From: Candidatus Brockarchaeota archaeon
GTDB taxonomy: Archaea; Thermoproteota; EX4484-205; JAAOZO01
NCBI GenBank assembly: GCA_017601145.1
Contig: JAFNIV010000011.1
Span: forward strand, 1 to 47,806
Reading direction: 5' to 3'
Length of the DNA: 47,806 nucleotides
Shown: one piece after another, positions 8,829 through 16,651 of the stretch
Layout of the letters: each line of letters begins with the position of its first letter
How positions within the stretch are numbered: the first letter of the stretch is position 1
The notes under the pieces: model-generated
The model's database searches: none
Seen by the model: the letters and a program-made list of their open reading frames with translations, nothing else
What the model was told of the DNA's origin: nothing
Translations under genes and position numbers: made by a program

Positions 8829-9322
8829 GGAAACGCACCATACTTTCTGAAGTAACTAACAATTCCACCTTCTCGCATAACAACACTTATAAAGGAAGGA
8901 TAGGGTTTAAAATTCTCTTCCATGTTCTTTGTTTCATTCCTTATGATTCCTTTTTCTAGGTCTAAACTAACTTTGTCACCTTCGTCTGTTGAATCAATGA
9001 AGCTCTCAGAAGCTACAATAACTGGTAGACCTATATTTATTGCATTTCTAAAGAAAATTCTAGCAAATGATTTTGCAACTATTGCACTCACTCCAACTTC
9101 TTTTATAACTCTTGGAGCATGTTCCCTACTTGAACCATAACCAAAATTTTTTCCAGCAACTATGATTGTTCCAACTGTTATCTTCTGAGAAAGAGTTGGA
9201 TCCAAATCTTCAAAGATATGTTTTGAAAGTTCCTTTATATCTTGGGTTTTAAACTTGTACTTTCCAGAAATGACAAAGTCAGTATTTACATGATCTCCCA
9301 GTTTAACAACTTTTCCTCTCAT
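8813..9322 (-). CDS. Homoaconitase / isopropylmalate isomerase small subunit
   Basis: A 169-residue swivel-domain protein of the LeuD/HacB type. It has the conserved GKNFGYGSSREHAP loop near 55-68 and the KSFARIFFRNAINIGLP stretch. It pairs with the large subunit encoded 1 nt upstream to isomerise homocitrate through homoaconitate to homoisocitrate. The substrate-specificity loop (GKYKFKT, about 20-26) is not diagnostic to me between leucine and lysine pathways; operon context favours lysine. The start ATG at 9322 has GGAGGT 8 nt upstream, lying inside the end of the large-subunit gene. Confidence 0.82.
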   Translation of the reverse strand: MRGKVVKLGDHVNTDFVISGKYKFKTQDIKELSKHIFEDLDPTLSQKITVGTIIVAGKNFGYGSSREHAPRVIKEVGVSAIVAKSFARIFFRNAINIGLPVIVASESFIDSTDEGDKVSLDLEKGIIRNETKNMEENFKPYPSFISVVMREGGIVSYFRKYGAFPWDTR

Positions 9323-9323
9323 C

Positions 9324-10586
9324 TTAACTTACCTCCTTTAAGTAGTTTCGAGGGTCAGTTATTTTTCCTTCAACTGCTGAAGCAGCAGCCGTTAATGGAC
9401 TTGCCAAGAATATTTTTGCATCTCTGTCACCCATTCTTCCAGGAAAGTTTCTGTTTGTTGTAGAAATGCCAACCTCGTTAGGACCAAGTAAGCCCATATG
9501 CGCACCAATACATGGGCCGCATGTTGGTGGCCCAACTACGCAGTTTGACCTTAACAACTCTTCTATGTAACCTTTCTTTAATGCTTCATAATAAACTTCC
9601 TTTGAAGCAGGTATCACGATACATCTAGATTTTACCTTTCTACCTTTTAAAATTCTTAATGCGAGCTCGATGTCTTCTAGTCTTCCATTGGTGCAACTTC
9701 CGATAAAAACCTGATCGATCTCTAGACCTTCTAATTCAGTTACAGGCTTAACGTTATCAACGTTTGGAGGAGCAGCAACCATTGGCTCAATGCTTTTCAC
9801 GTCAAACGAATAAGTTTTGTAATAAGTTGCATCTTTGTCTGGTTCAACTGGAGTTATTGGTCCTTGAACCCTTTTTGAAAGCCATACTCTTGTATTTTCG
9901 TTTAGGGGCATAAGAGAAGCTTTTGCACCCATCTCAACACCCATGTTAGCAATCGTCATCCTTGAATCTACTGATAGTTTTTCTATGGTGCTTCCTGAAT
10001 ATTCTATAGCAACATAGTTAAACCCGTCAGCTTTAAAGTTTCCAATTAAGAACAATACTAAGTCTTTTGAAGTTACACCTTCGCTTAGATTTCCATTTAG
10101 CTCAAGCTTTATGGATTCTGGCACTTTTAACCATATTTTCCCTGTCATCATAGCAATTGCAGCATCAGTACTTCCTACTCCAGTTGCAAAAGCATTAAAG
10201 GCACCATGTGTAACTGTATGTGAATCAGCACCAATCACCAAAGAACCAGGTTTAACATAACCTTCACTTGGAAGGAGCTGATGACATATTCCATTTCCAA
10301 CATCGTAAAGTTTAACGTTATGTAGCTTGCTAAAATCTCTCATCCTATTATGAATAGCAGAAATGGCAGGAGAAGGACTTGGCGCAGCATGATCTATGAA
10401 TAGCACAACCTTTTTACTGTCAAATACCTTTTCTTCATTTAATTCTTTCATTACATCGAAGGCTAAAGTAGCAGTACCATCATGTGCAAAAACTACGTCC
10501 ACGTCTGCAACTATAAAGTCACCTGGCTCAACATATTTTTTTCTTGAAGCTTTAGCTAAAATTTTTTCTGCTATTGTTCCAGACAT
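9324..10586 (-). CDS. Homoaconitase / isopropylmalate isomerase large subunit
   Basis: A 420-residue aconitase-superfamily large subunit and the first gene of the lysine operon. It has FAHDGT, the FIDHAAPSPS metal/substrate segment, GADSHT, and three cysteines for the 4Fe-4S cluster in GSCTNG and TCGPC. I start it at the ATG at 10586 (MSGTIAEKIL), because GGTGG lies about 6 nt upstream and the family begins here. The frame extends to 10649, but those extra residues look non-coding and overlap the promoter. A TATA-like element at 10632-10646 probably drives the seven-gene operon down to lysK. Confidence 0.85.
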   Translation of the reverse strand: MSGTIAEKILAKASRKKYVEPGDFIVADVDVVFAHDGTATLAFDVMKELNEEKVFDSKKVVLFIDHAAPSPSPAISAIHNRMRDFSKLHNVKLYDVGNGICHQLLPSEGYVKPGSLVIGADSHTVTHGAFNAFATGVGSTDAAIAMMTGKIWLKVPESIKLELNGNLSEGVTSKDLVLFLIGNFKADGFNYVAIEYSGSTIEKLSVDSRMTIANMGVEMGAKASLMPLNENTRVWLSKRVQGPITPVEPDKDATYYKTYSFDVKSIEPMVAAPPNVDNVKPVTELEGLEIDQVFIGSCTNGRLEDIELALRILKGRKVKSRCIVIPASKEVYYEALKKGYIEELLRSNCVVGPPTCGPCIGAHMGLLGPNEVGISTTNRNFPGRMGDRDAKIFLASPLTAAASAVEGKITDPRNYLKEVS

Positions 10587-10631
10587 CTTAAACCACCAAG
10601 CTTTAATGGTTGTCGTTAGCAAGCTGCATAA

Positions 10632-10646
10632 CAAATAAGTAATAAA
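10632..10646 (-). promoter_or_regulatory. Probable promoter of the seven-gene lysine operon
   Basis: On the minus strand this reads TTTATTACTTATTTG, an A+T-only TATA-like element. A start site about 26 nt downstream would fall near 10610-10617. That leaves a 25-31 nt leader holding the GGTGG ribosome-binding site before the ATG at 10586. Confidence 0.45.
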
Positions 10647-10815
10647 CATTGCTAAAGAAAAGAATTACGAAAATAAATAAAAAGGCCCAAATTAAAAAAT
10701 TCTTTTCGTAAAAAACATTCAAAAAATAACTAAAAGTACATTATAACTTATTTATGAGAATGTATCTCGTAGCTTTTTAAACGAGAATACAACACACTGG
10801 TTATAAGAAGGATGA

Positions 10816-11787
10816 TTACTTTTCTTCGCTATTTTCCTTTTTCTTTTTTTCTTCACTAGGAGTAAAGGAGCTCATTCCAAAAAGACCAATTGGAGCATAG
10901 CCTGCTACTGGCATATTTGAAGGAATAAGCATTATTGTGTTGGTTCCACTTTGTTGCCCCAGTTCATAGAGAATATTCATCCACCTTAGCGCGAGTGCAT
11001 GTGGGTTAGCTTCATAGAGTTTTGCTGCTTCAAGGAACTGGTTAGCAGCCTGAAATTCAGCCGCCGCTAAAGTTACTCTAGCAATTCTTTCTCTTTCTGC
11101 TTGAGCTTGCCTTGACATAGCTTCTTGAAGAGATGCAGGTATTATAACATCTTTTACTTCAACAGAAGTTACTTTAACGCCCCAGGTTTCAGTTTTCTGA
11201 TCTATTATTTCTCTAAGGTGACTACCTATTTCTTCTCTTTCAGAAAGTAATGTGTTAAGGTTTGCTTTTCCGATCACTTCTCTAAGAGTTGTTTGAGCAC
11301 TCCATTGAGTTGCAGCAATATAATCTTCAACGTTTAATATGCATTTTTCAGGGTCTACTGGTTTGTAGTACATTACAGCATCTACATTAACTGGAACATT
11401 GTCAGCAGTTAGTGTTTGTTCAGTATGGAGTGACATTGTACCTAATCGGAGGGAAATTTTTATTGGAACTCTCTCAATTATTGGAATTACGTAAATTATG
11501 CCAGGACCTCTTAAGCCTACATATCTTCCCAATCTTAAAACTGGAAGTCTTTCCCATTCGTTAACTATATGAATTCCACTTATTAAGAGGATAGCTACAA
11601 AAAGAATTATTATTCCAAGAATTATTAGAGACAAGTTTAGAGATATAGAAGAAAAGGTTGTTGATGGAAGCTGAAGTGAACTTAACAAAAATGGTAAGAA
11701 TGGAAGTAAAACAACTAACAGGAGAAAAATTATGAATAAAGAAGATAAAAGCCCACTAAAATTTCTTTGTCCTTCAGAACCATTCAT
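10816..11787 (-). CDS. Slipin/stomatin-type SPFH membrane protein
   Basis: A 323-residue SPFH protein. Two hydrophobic segments occupy roughly residues 12-40 and 50-72. An SPFH domain follows, with typical segments (LRGPGIIYVIPIIERV, LTADNVPVNVDAVMYY, EREEIGSHLREIID), then a helical QAQAERERIARVTLAAAE region and a charged Lys/Glu tail. Archaeal slipins pair with an NfeD-type membrane serine protease that cleaves them, and here the NfeD gene lies 25 nt upstream on the same strand. The pair probably works in membrane organisation or quality control. Nothing links it biochemically to lysine synthesis. Confidence 0.88.
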   Translation of the reverse strand: MNGSEGQRNFSGLLSSLFIIFLLLVVLLPFLPFLLSSLQLPSTTFSSISLNLSLIILGIIILFVAILLISGIHIVNEWERLPVLRLGRYVGLRGPGIIYVIPIIERVPIKISLRLGTMSLHTEQTLTADNVPVNVDAVMYYKPVDPEKCILNVEDYIAATQWSAQTTLREVIGKANLNTLLSEREEIGSHLREIIDQKTETWGVKVTSVEVKDVIIPASLQEAMSRQAQAERERIARVTLAAAEFQAANQFLEAAKLYEANPHALALRWMNILYELGQQSGTNTIMLIPSNMPVAGYAPIGLFGMSSFTPSEEKKKKENSEEK

Positions 11788-11812
11788 AACTGAATGAAAA
11801 GAGGGCTACTAT

Positions 11813-13189
11813 TTAAGCGTTTTCTTCTTTTCTTACTATTAGAATTAAACCTTGTCTTGCTACAACTTTAACTCTTTCGCCTTCTTCTATTGTAGAACCA
11901 TCTTCGGTTTTTGCTCTCCATATTTCTCCTTGAACATTAATTTCTCCAACTGGAGCTAACTTTCTTATAACTATACCATTTGAATTTAATAATAGTTCAC
12001 TTCCTACTTTTATTTTCATTTTTCTTAGCTTAGCTATCTTATATGCAAGAAATGAAAAAGTAGCCCCAATTACAACGGAGAAGGCAACTAAGGTTAGTCT
12101 TATTTCGTTAATAGTACTTGGATTAATTAGCCATTGAGGAGATGGAAAAATTAGGAACGCAGCTAAAACAATACAAAAAGAACCTGCAAGAGCAAGAACT
12201 CCAATTCCAGTCTTTATTTCAGCTATTATAAGCATCAAACCAAGAGAAATGAGAATTAAGGATGCTAAATTTATTCCAACTGCTCCAAATCCAATAAACG
12301 ATAAAAGAATAAGTAAAGCACCAAACAGCTCTATGCCTATGCCTGGCGTCTTAATTCCAATAAATACGAGACCAATCCCTACAAGAAGAAATAAGGAATA
12401 AACTAAAGGATTAAAGAGAAAGGTTAGAATGTCGTAATTTAAGCCTGGAGTATAATCTATTATGCGAGCGTTATCAATACCTTTAAAAGAAATGATCTTT
12501 GAATAGTTTGTAGTTTCGTTTATTGAAGAATTTGGTAAAAATTTCCAAACGTTTGAGCCATATTTATCTGTTGAAAGTACCAGACTATAGTTACTAAGTT
12601 CGCTCAGCAAGTAACCTACATTGTTTGCTATTAGCTCTATTACGTGATACTTTAGCGCATCTTCTGGATCCAAGTTTAAATTCTCAGTAATAAAAAGCTT
12701 AGCAATGGTTTCGTTCCTAGAATGAAGTTTTGCATGATTAACCATTAATGCGATTAATGCGTTTAGATACTTTGTCTCATTTATTGGTGTACCTGTTGAG
12801 GTAACTGGTTGGCATGAACCTATTGTAGTGCCAGAAGCCATAACAGCTATATGAGACGCCATTAAAATATAAGTTCCTCCACTCCATGCTGAAGCGCCAA
12901 CAGGATAAACAAAGACGACAATGGGTATTTCAGAAGTATCAAACATCTCCATTATAGACTGAACTGAATCTAATTCGCCTCCAGGAGTATTTAATTCAAC
13001 TATAATAAGTCTAACGTTATAACTATGGGCAAAATTAATTGCATCGTTAAGCATAACTTCAGTGGCTCTTGTTATTTCACTGTTTACTTTTACTATAAGA
13101 ACAAAGTTGTTTTCAGCATAAGTTTTAGCTACAAACGAAAACATAATAAAAAGAGAAAAAAGAAGCAAAAAACCTTTTTTGACTATCAT
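11813..13189 (-). CDS. NfeD-family membrane serine protease (ClpP-class, 1510-N-like)
   Basis: A 458-residue protein: signal peptide (about 1-25, MIVKKGFLLLF onward), a ClpP-like serine protease domain, four or five hydrophobic segments from about 235 to 390, and a C-terminal OB-fold NfeD domain. Protease motifs are VELNTPGGELD, GASAWSGGTYI (candidate nucleophile Ser) and ASGTTIGSCQPV; a catalytic Lys is expected near NHAKLHSRN. The start is the ATG at 13189, directly before the signal peptide. A strong TATA-like TTTTTTATAAAG lies near 13240. It forms a two-gene operon with the downstream slipin. Confidence 0.87.
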   Translation of the reverse strand: MIVKKGFLLLFSLFIMFSFVAKTYAENNFVLIVKVNSEITRATEVMLNDAINFAHSYNVRLIIVELNTPGGELDSVQSIMEMFDTSEIPIVVFVYPVGASAWSGGTYILMASHIAVMASGTTIGSCQPVTSTGTPINETKYLNALIALMVNHAKLHSRNETIAKLFITENLNLDPEDALKYHVIELIANNVGYLLSELSNYSLVLSTDKYGSNVWKFLPNSSINETTNYSKIISFKGIDNARIIDYTPGLNYDILTFLFNPLVYSLFLLVGIGLVFIGIKTPGIGIELFGALLILLSFIGFGAVGINLASLILISLGLMLIIAEIKTGIGVLALAGSFCIVLAAFLIFPSPQWLINPSTINEIRLTLVAFSVVIGATFSFLAYKIAKLRKMKIKVGSELLLNSNGIVIRKLAPVGEINVQGEIWRAKTEDGSTIEEGERVKVVARQGLILIVRKEENA

Positions 13190-13259
13190 AGAGTACCGGG
13201 TAAAAAACAAAGATAAAAATGTTTCTTTCTTACTTTATAAAAAAATTTAGTTAAGTAAA

Positions 13260-14582
13260 CTAGCTTTCGTTCTTGATGCACTTGAGTATTTCTGGCATGT
13301 AGCTTTTCACTAAGTTTAACATCTCAGCGTCTGTAATTGGATTTTTCCTTCCATTTTCAAACATTTTCGTGATCTCGGAGTAAATCAAATCTATTCTCTT
13401 ATCGCTCTTAATATGGTCATGATTTATGTTGAAGTTGTTTAAGAGCCAATACACAACTCCAGCTTTTCCAGAATAAGAATTAATTTCCACCTTCGGCTTT
13501 ATTCCAAGTATTTTTTCAGAATCAAAAGGCAAGTAAACTTCAGGATTCTTTAGTATACCATCTATGTGAATGCCCGCCTTTGTTTGAAATGCATTGTTTC
13601 CAACTAGAGGATAATAGTCGGAGATATTGAACCCAAGCTTTCTAAATAAGTTTGCAGCGTCCTTTATTGGAGTTAAATCAACATTCAAATTGCTATCCAT
13701 AAGTTCATGATAAACTATTAGCATTGCTTCCAAGGGACAGTTTCCAGCTCTCTCCCCAACTCCAAACAAAGTGCAGTTAGAGTATACAACGCCATTGACC
13801 CAAGCTGCAGTATGGTTTGCTACAACGAGATGAAAGTCGTTATGGCCATGAAATTCTAGGTTCTTCCCTTCTATTGGAGTTTTTTGTATTATTGTTTTAA
13901 CAAGCCTTGGAATGCCTCTTGGCAGCGGCACCTCAGAAAAGGGCAAACCAACACCTAATGTATCTGCCAACTTGAAGATAACTGGAGTTGAGTATTCTTC
14001 TGATAAGTCTTGAACTTTTCTAACAAAAGGTATAGCTACGCTTTCTACATCTGTTCTTGTAATATCTTCCAACGAAACTTTTAGTGAGATTCCTTTCGAT
14101 AAAGCTTTTGAAATAACTGACAAGTACTTTTCAATCGCCTTTTTTCTATCTAGCCCTAACTTATAATAAATATGATAATCTGAAATTGAGCAAAGTAAAA
14201 CTGTTTGTTTAAGTTCCGTTTGCAATATTAGGTTTAAATCTTCTTCTCTTGCTCTTATCCACCCTATTGGTTTAGGAAAAGTGTAACCTCTTGAAACTAT
14301 TTTGTCTATTACCTCTCTATCTTTTTGAGTATATGGAAAGAGTTCAGTTGTTCTAATTATTCCATCCTTTCCGGAAATTTTGTGAAGTACGTCATAAATT
14401 TCTAGAGACTCTTCAACTGTTAATGTTCTCCAGCCTTGTTGTCCATCTCTAAGAGTAGTATCGGTTAAGTATATTTTGTTTTTGTTTGAATCAAAACCAT
14501 CGTAAGTCATTCTTGGAGGAGCATAATAAGGAAAGATATCTCTAAAAAGTTCTGGAGTGTCAACTTGAGAGTTTTCTTCCAT
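13260..14582 (-). CDS. Homocitrate synthase (alpha-isopropylmalate/homocitrate synthase family)
   Basis: A DRE-TIM metallolyase-type synthase (440 residues). TDTTLRDGQQGWR holds the catalytic Arg and metal Asp; LEFHGHNDFHLVVAN holds the metal-binding histidines; GVGERAGNCPLEA is the family glycine-rich motif. Position after lysW-lysX points to condensation of acetyl-CoA with 2-oxoglutarate. No LeuA-type regulatory domain or separate RAM domain is evident at the C-terminus. The ATG at 14582 is chosen over the GTG at 14591 because GAGGTGAT lies 5 nt before it. Isopropylmalate synthase remains possible from sequence alone. Confidence 0.78.
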   Translation of the reverse strand: MEENSQVDTPELFRDIFPYYAPPRMTYDGFDSNKNKIYLTDTTLRDGQQGWRTLTVEESLEIYDVLHKISGKDGIIRTTELFPYTQKDREVIDKIVSRGYTFPKPIGWIRAREEDLNLILQTELKQTVLLCSISDYHIYYKLGLDRKKAIEKYLSVISKALSKGISLKVSLEDITRTDVESVAIPFVRKVQDLSEEYSTPVIFKLADTLGVGLPFSEVPLPRGIPRLVKTIIQKTPIEGKNLEFHGHNDFHLVVANHTAAWVNGVVYSNCTLFGVGERAGNCPLEAMLIVYHELMDSNLNVDLTPIKDAANLFRKLGFNISDYYPLVGNNAFQTKAGIHIDGILKNPEVYLPFDSEKILGIKPKVEINSYSGKAGVVYWLLNNFNINHDHIKSDKRIDLIYSEITKMFENGRKNPITDAEMLNLVKSYMPEILKCIKNES

Positions 14583-14587
14583 TTTAA

Positions 14588-15436
14588 TCACCTCTTAACT
14601 AAAGAATAAATATGATCAACAATTAACTTTGGAACATTTACACCTGTAACTCTAACTGTATTTTTGAATTCTGTTGAGCTATTAACTTCATGAACTACTA
14701 ACCCATCCTGTGACTCCATAAAATCGACACCTATGTACTCTGCATTTACAGCCTTTGCAGCTTTTATACTTAAATCTTCTAATTCTTTCGACTTTGGACA
14801 AATTTCTGCTCTTCCACTTATTGCAGTATTTGTTCTCCAATCACCTGGAGGAGAGTATCTATAGATCGCGGTTACATACTGGTCTCCAATAACATAGCTT
14901 CTTATGTCTCTTGGAGGTCTATTAATTCTTTTTTGGATATAGTAAATTTGGTAAAGAGGATGCATAAACTTTCTTGACTCAAGTATTGCCTTTGTTGACT
15001 CTTCATCATTAAGTGCACTAACTAACCGTCCCCAACTGCCAATAACTGGCTTTAATACTGCAGGATAGCCTAGCTCATTCGTAGCTTTAATTGCTTGCTC
15101 TTCTGAAAAAGCTAGAAAGGTCTTTGGCGTGGGAACACCTGCCTTTTCTAAAGCTAAGGTTGTAAACAGTTTATTTCCACTTATTAAAGTAGTGTAAAAA
15201 CTATTTATTACCTTTACATTAAAATCTTCCAAAACTTTTGTGGAATGAAGAGATCTAAAGTAGCTTATACTTCTTTGCAAAGCAACATCGTAGTTAAAGT
15301 TATCTTTGCTACCTAGATTAAAGTAAGTATGGTCAAGGCTTAACATTGTTACTTCGAAGCCTTTTGTACTTGCTTCTTTTATCAACATTTTTTCCTCTGG
15401 TCTTATAATGTCGTACACTATAGCCATTTTAACCAT
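14588..15436 (-). CDS. lysX: LysW-aminoadipate ligase
   Basis: An ATP-grasp ligase of the RimK/LysX family (282 residues). It attaches the alpha-amino group of aminoadipate (in some archaea also glutamate) to the C-terminal glutamate of LysW. ATP-grasp features include YPAVLKPVIGSWGRLVS near 125, the DIRSYVIGDQ strand near 178 and the metal-binding EVNSSTEFKN near 253. The ATG at 15436 follows the lysW stop by 3 nt; an in-frame ATG at 15427 is an alternative. As the only LysX seen here, it may serve lysine alone or both lysine and arginine. Confidence 0.92.
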   Translation of the reverse strand: MVKMAIVYDIIRPEEKMLIKEASTKGFEVTMLSLDHTYFNLGSKDNFNYDVALQRSISYFRSLHSTKVLEDFNVKVINSFYTTLISGNKLFTTLALEKAGVPTPKTFLAFSEEQAIKATNELGYPAVLKPVIGSWGRLVSALNDEESTKAILESRKFMHPLYQIYYIQKRINRPPRDIRSYVIGDQYVTAIYRYSPPGDWRTNTAISGRAEICPKSKELEDLSIKAAKAVNAEYIGVDFMESQDGLVVHEVNSSTEFKNTVRVTGVNVPKLIVDHIYSLVKR

Positions 15437-15439
15437 AAT

Positions 15440-15631
15440 TCATTCTCCCCAGTCTTCGCCCTGGGTTTCTATTGACTTTAAGAAAACCTTATTTCCATCT
15501 ATAGCGTCTACTTCAAAAGTTGTACCACAGTCAGGACAGCTAACAATTTCTCCTGGAATCGCATCACTAGGAACTTCTATGTTTCCTTCACATTGAGGGC
15601 AAATTGCTACTATAACCTTAGCCTTGCTCAT
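15440..15631 (-). CDS. lysW: LysW amino-group carrier protein
   Basis: A 63-residue acidic zinc-ribbon protein with two Cys pairs (CPQC and CPDC). It ends in EDWGE, the signature tail whose terminal Glu carries the amino-acid intermediate through LysX, LysZ, LysY, LysJ and LysK. The start is the ATG at 15631; a TATA-like element centred near 15658 makes the transcript essentially leaderless. It is first in the lysW-lysX-homocitrate synthase operon. The tail motif makes this assignment very secure. Confidence 0.95.
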   Translation of the reverse strand: MSKAKVIVAICPQCEGNIEVPSDAIPGEIVSCPDCGTTFEVDAIDGNKVFLKSIETQGEDWGE

Positions 15632-15654
15632 GGCGCTCAAAGGCTATGAGCACA

Positions 15655-15662
15655 AAAATAAA
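15655..15662 (-). promoter_or_regulatory. TATA-like promoter element of the lysW operon
   Basis: The minus strand reads TTTATTTT, centred about 27 nt before the lysW ATG, which predicts leaderless transcription. The Lrp-family gene ends only 30 nt further upstream, so its product may bind close by; no clear operator is visible. Confidence 0.45.
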
Positions 15663-15691
15663 TTTTAAGGTTAAAAAAACCTACGAAAGTG

Positions 15692-16123
15692 CTACCATTC
15701 TCGAAGCACGATAAGAGTATTCGTATGAAGAACACCTTTTACTGAACGAATTTCATCTATGCATTTATTAATGAATGTCATATTCGGACCGGATACTAAG
15801 ACAGTTATGTCAAACTGTCCCGTAACTTCATAAACCCAGTCAACACCCTCAAGATGCCTTATCTCTTTTGAGATTGTAGGATTAGGAACTTCTGGAGTAG
15901 TTGAAACAAGGATTATTGCTCTTACAACAGGTAGAGAGGTTTCTATCGTAAACCTTTTTATAATGCCACTATTCTCCAAGTGCTCAACTCGTCTTCTAAC
16001 TGCACCTTCTGAAATGTTTAGCATTCTAGCAATTTCAGTAAACGAAGTTCTTGCATCTTTTTTCAATATCTCCATGATCTTTAGGTCTCTTTCATCGAGG
16101 TCATGCTTTTTATCTTTTGACAT
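15692..16123 (-). CDS. Lrp/AsnC-family transcriptional regulator (LysM-like)
   Basis: A 143-residue regulator with an N-terminal helix-turn-helix (DERDLKIMEILKKDART, SFTEIARMLNISEGAVRRRVEHLE, about 9-55) and a C-terminal RAM effector domain (about 65-143) carrying the glycine-containing VTGQFDITVLV strand. In Sulfolobus an Lrp-like protein, LysM, controls lysWXJK in response to lysine. This gene's position directly upstream of lysW suggests the same, which is inference. The ATG at 16123 lies 27 nt from a good TATA box (16147-16154), so the mRNA is probably leaderless. Confidence 0.88.
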   Translation of the reverse strand: MSKDKKHDLDERDLKIMEILKKDARTSFTEIARMLNISEGAVRRRVEHLENSGIIKRFTIETSLPVVRAIILVSTTPEVPNPTISKEIRHLEGVDWVYEVTGQFDITVLVSGPNMTFINKCIDEIRSVKGVLHTNTLIVLREW

Positions 16124-16146
16124 TATAACTATCGCTTCTGAAAAAT

Positions 16147-16154
16147 ATTTATAA
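16147..16154 (-). promoter_or_regulatory. TATA box of the Lrp-family gene
   Basis: The minus strand reads TTATAAAT, centred 27 nt upstream of the ATG at 16123. Just upstream, GTGTTTTCGGAAAC is roughly palindromic and could be an autoregulatory site, but this is weak. Confidence 0.55.
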
Positions 16155-16278
16155 GTGTTTTCGGAAACTTTTTCTGTTCGTATTTAATATCATACTGAAA
16201 GACTACACAAACATTAACGAAGTACAACTTCTTGCTTTAAAGTTAGGTTCTTCATTTTTCAACCTTAAAAGAAAAAGC

Positions 16279-16288
16279 CTTATTAATG
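16279..16288 (+). promoter_or_regulatory. TATA box of the DsrE-like gene
   Basis: CTTATTAATG is centred about 25 nt upstream of the ATG at 16309, consistent with leaderless transcription. Confidence 0.5.
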
Positions 16289-16308
16289 TTGAACAATAAG
16301 TTAATTTC

Positions 16309-16647
16309 ATGAAAGTAACTTTTCATGTTGATACAGATTCAGATTTCGTAGCTGATTTAACTTTAAAGAATGTTAAAAACTTACTTAGGTATAGTAATGA
16401 TAAAGACAAGGAAGTTACAATAGTAGCAAATGGTTCTGCGGTAAGGTTTTTTCAAAAAGGAACTCGCTATGAAAATGAATTAAAAGAGCTTTATAATAAA
16501 GGAGTAAAGATTTACCTATGCAATGCTTCATTAGAGGCATTAAATATTAAAAAATACGATGTCTTAGAAATATGTGAAATAGTGCCCTCTGGTGTTGTAA
16601 AAATTGTAGAATTACAAGAAAAAGGATATGCTTACATTAAACCATAA
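16309..16647 (+). CDS. DsrE/DsrF-like small protein
   Basis: A 112-residue soluble protein with an alternating strand-helix pattern: KVTFHVDTD, then a helix ending in NLLRY, then EVTIVANGSAVRFFQKG, then a helix, then VKIYLCNASLEALNI. This fits the DsrE/YchN superfamily, whose members often relay sulfur. A single cysteine in the LCNASLE segment sits where DsrE proteins can carry their active Cys. No sulfur genes lie nearby, so the role is open. It has its own promoter and converges with the lysA-like gene 5 nt away. Confidence 0.7.
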   Translation: MKVTFHVDTDSDFVADLTLKNVKNLLRYSNDKDKEVTIVANGSAVRFFQKGTRYENELKELYNKGVKIYLCNASLEALNIKKYDVLEICEIVPSGVVKIVELQEKGYAYIKP

Positions 16648-16651
16648 TTTT

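Noticed and set aside
9324-10649. N-terminal extension of the homoaconitase large subunit to 10649
   Set aside because: The extension lacks homology and overlaps the promoter; GGTGG marks the ATG at 10586.
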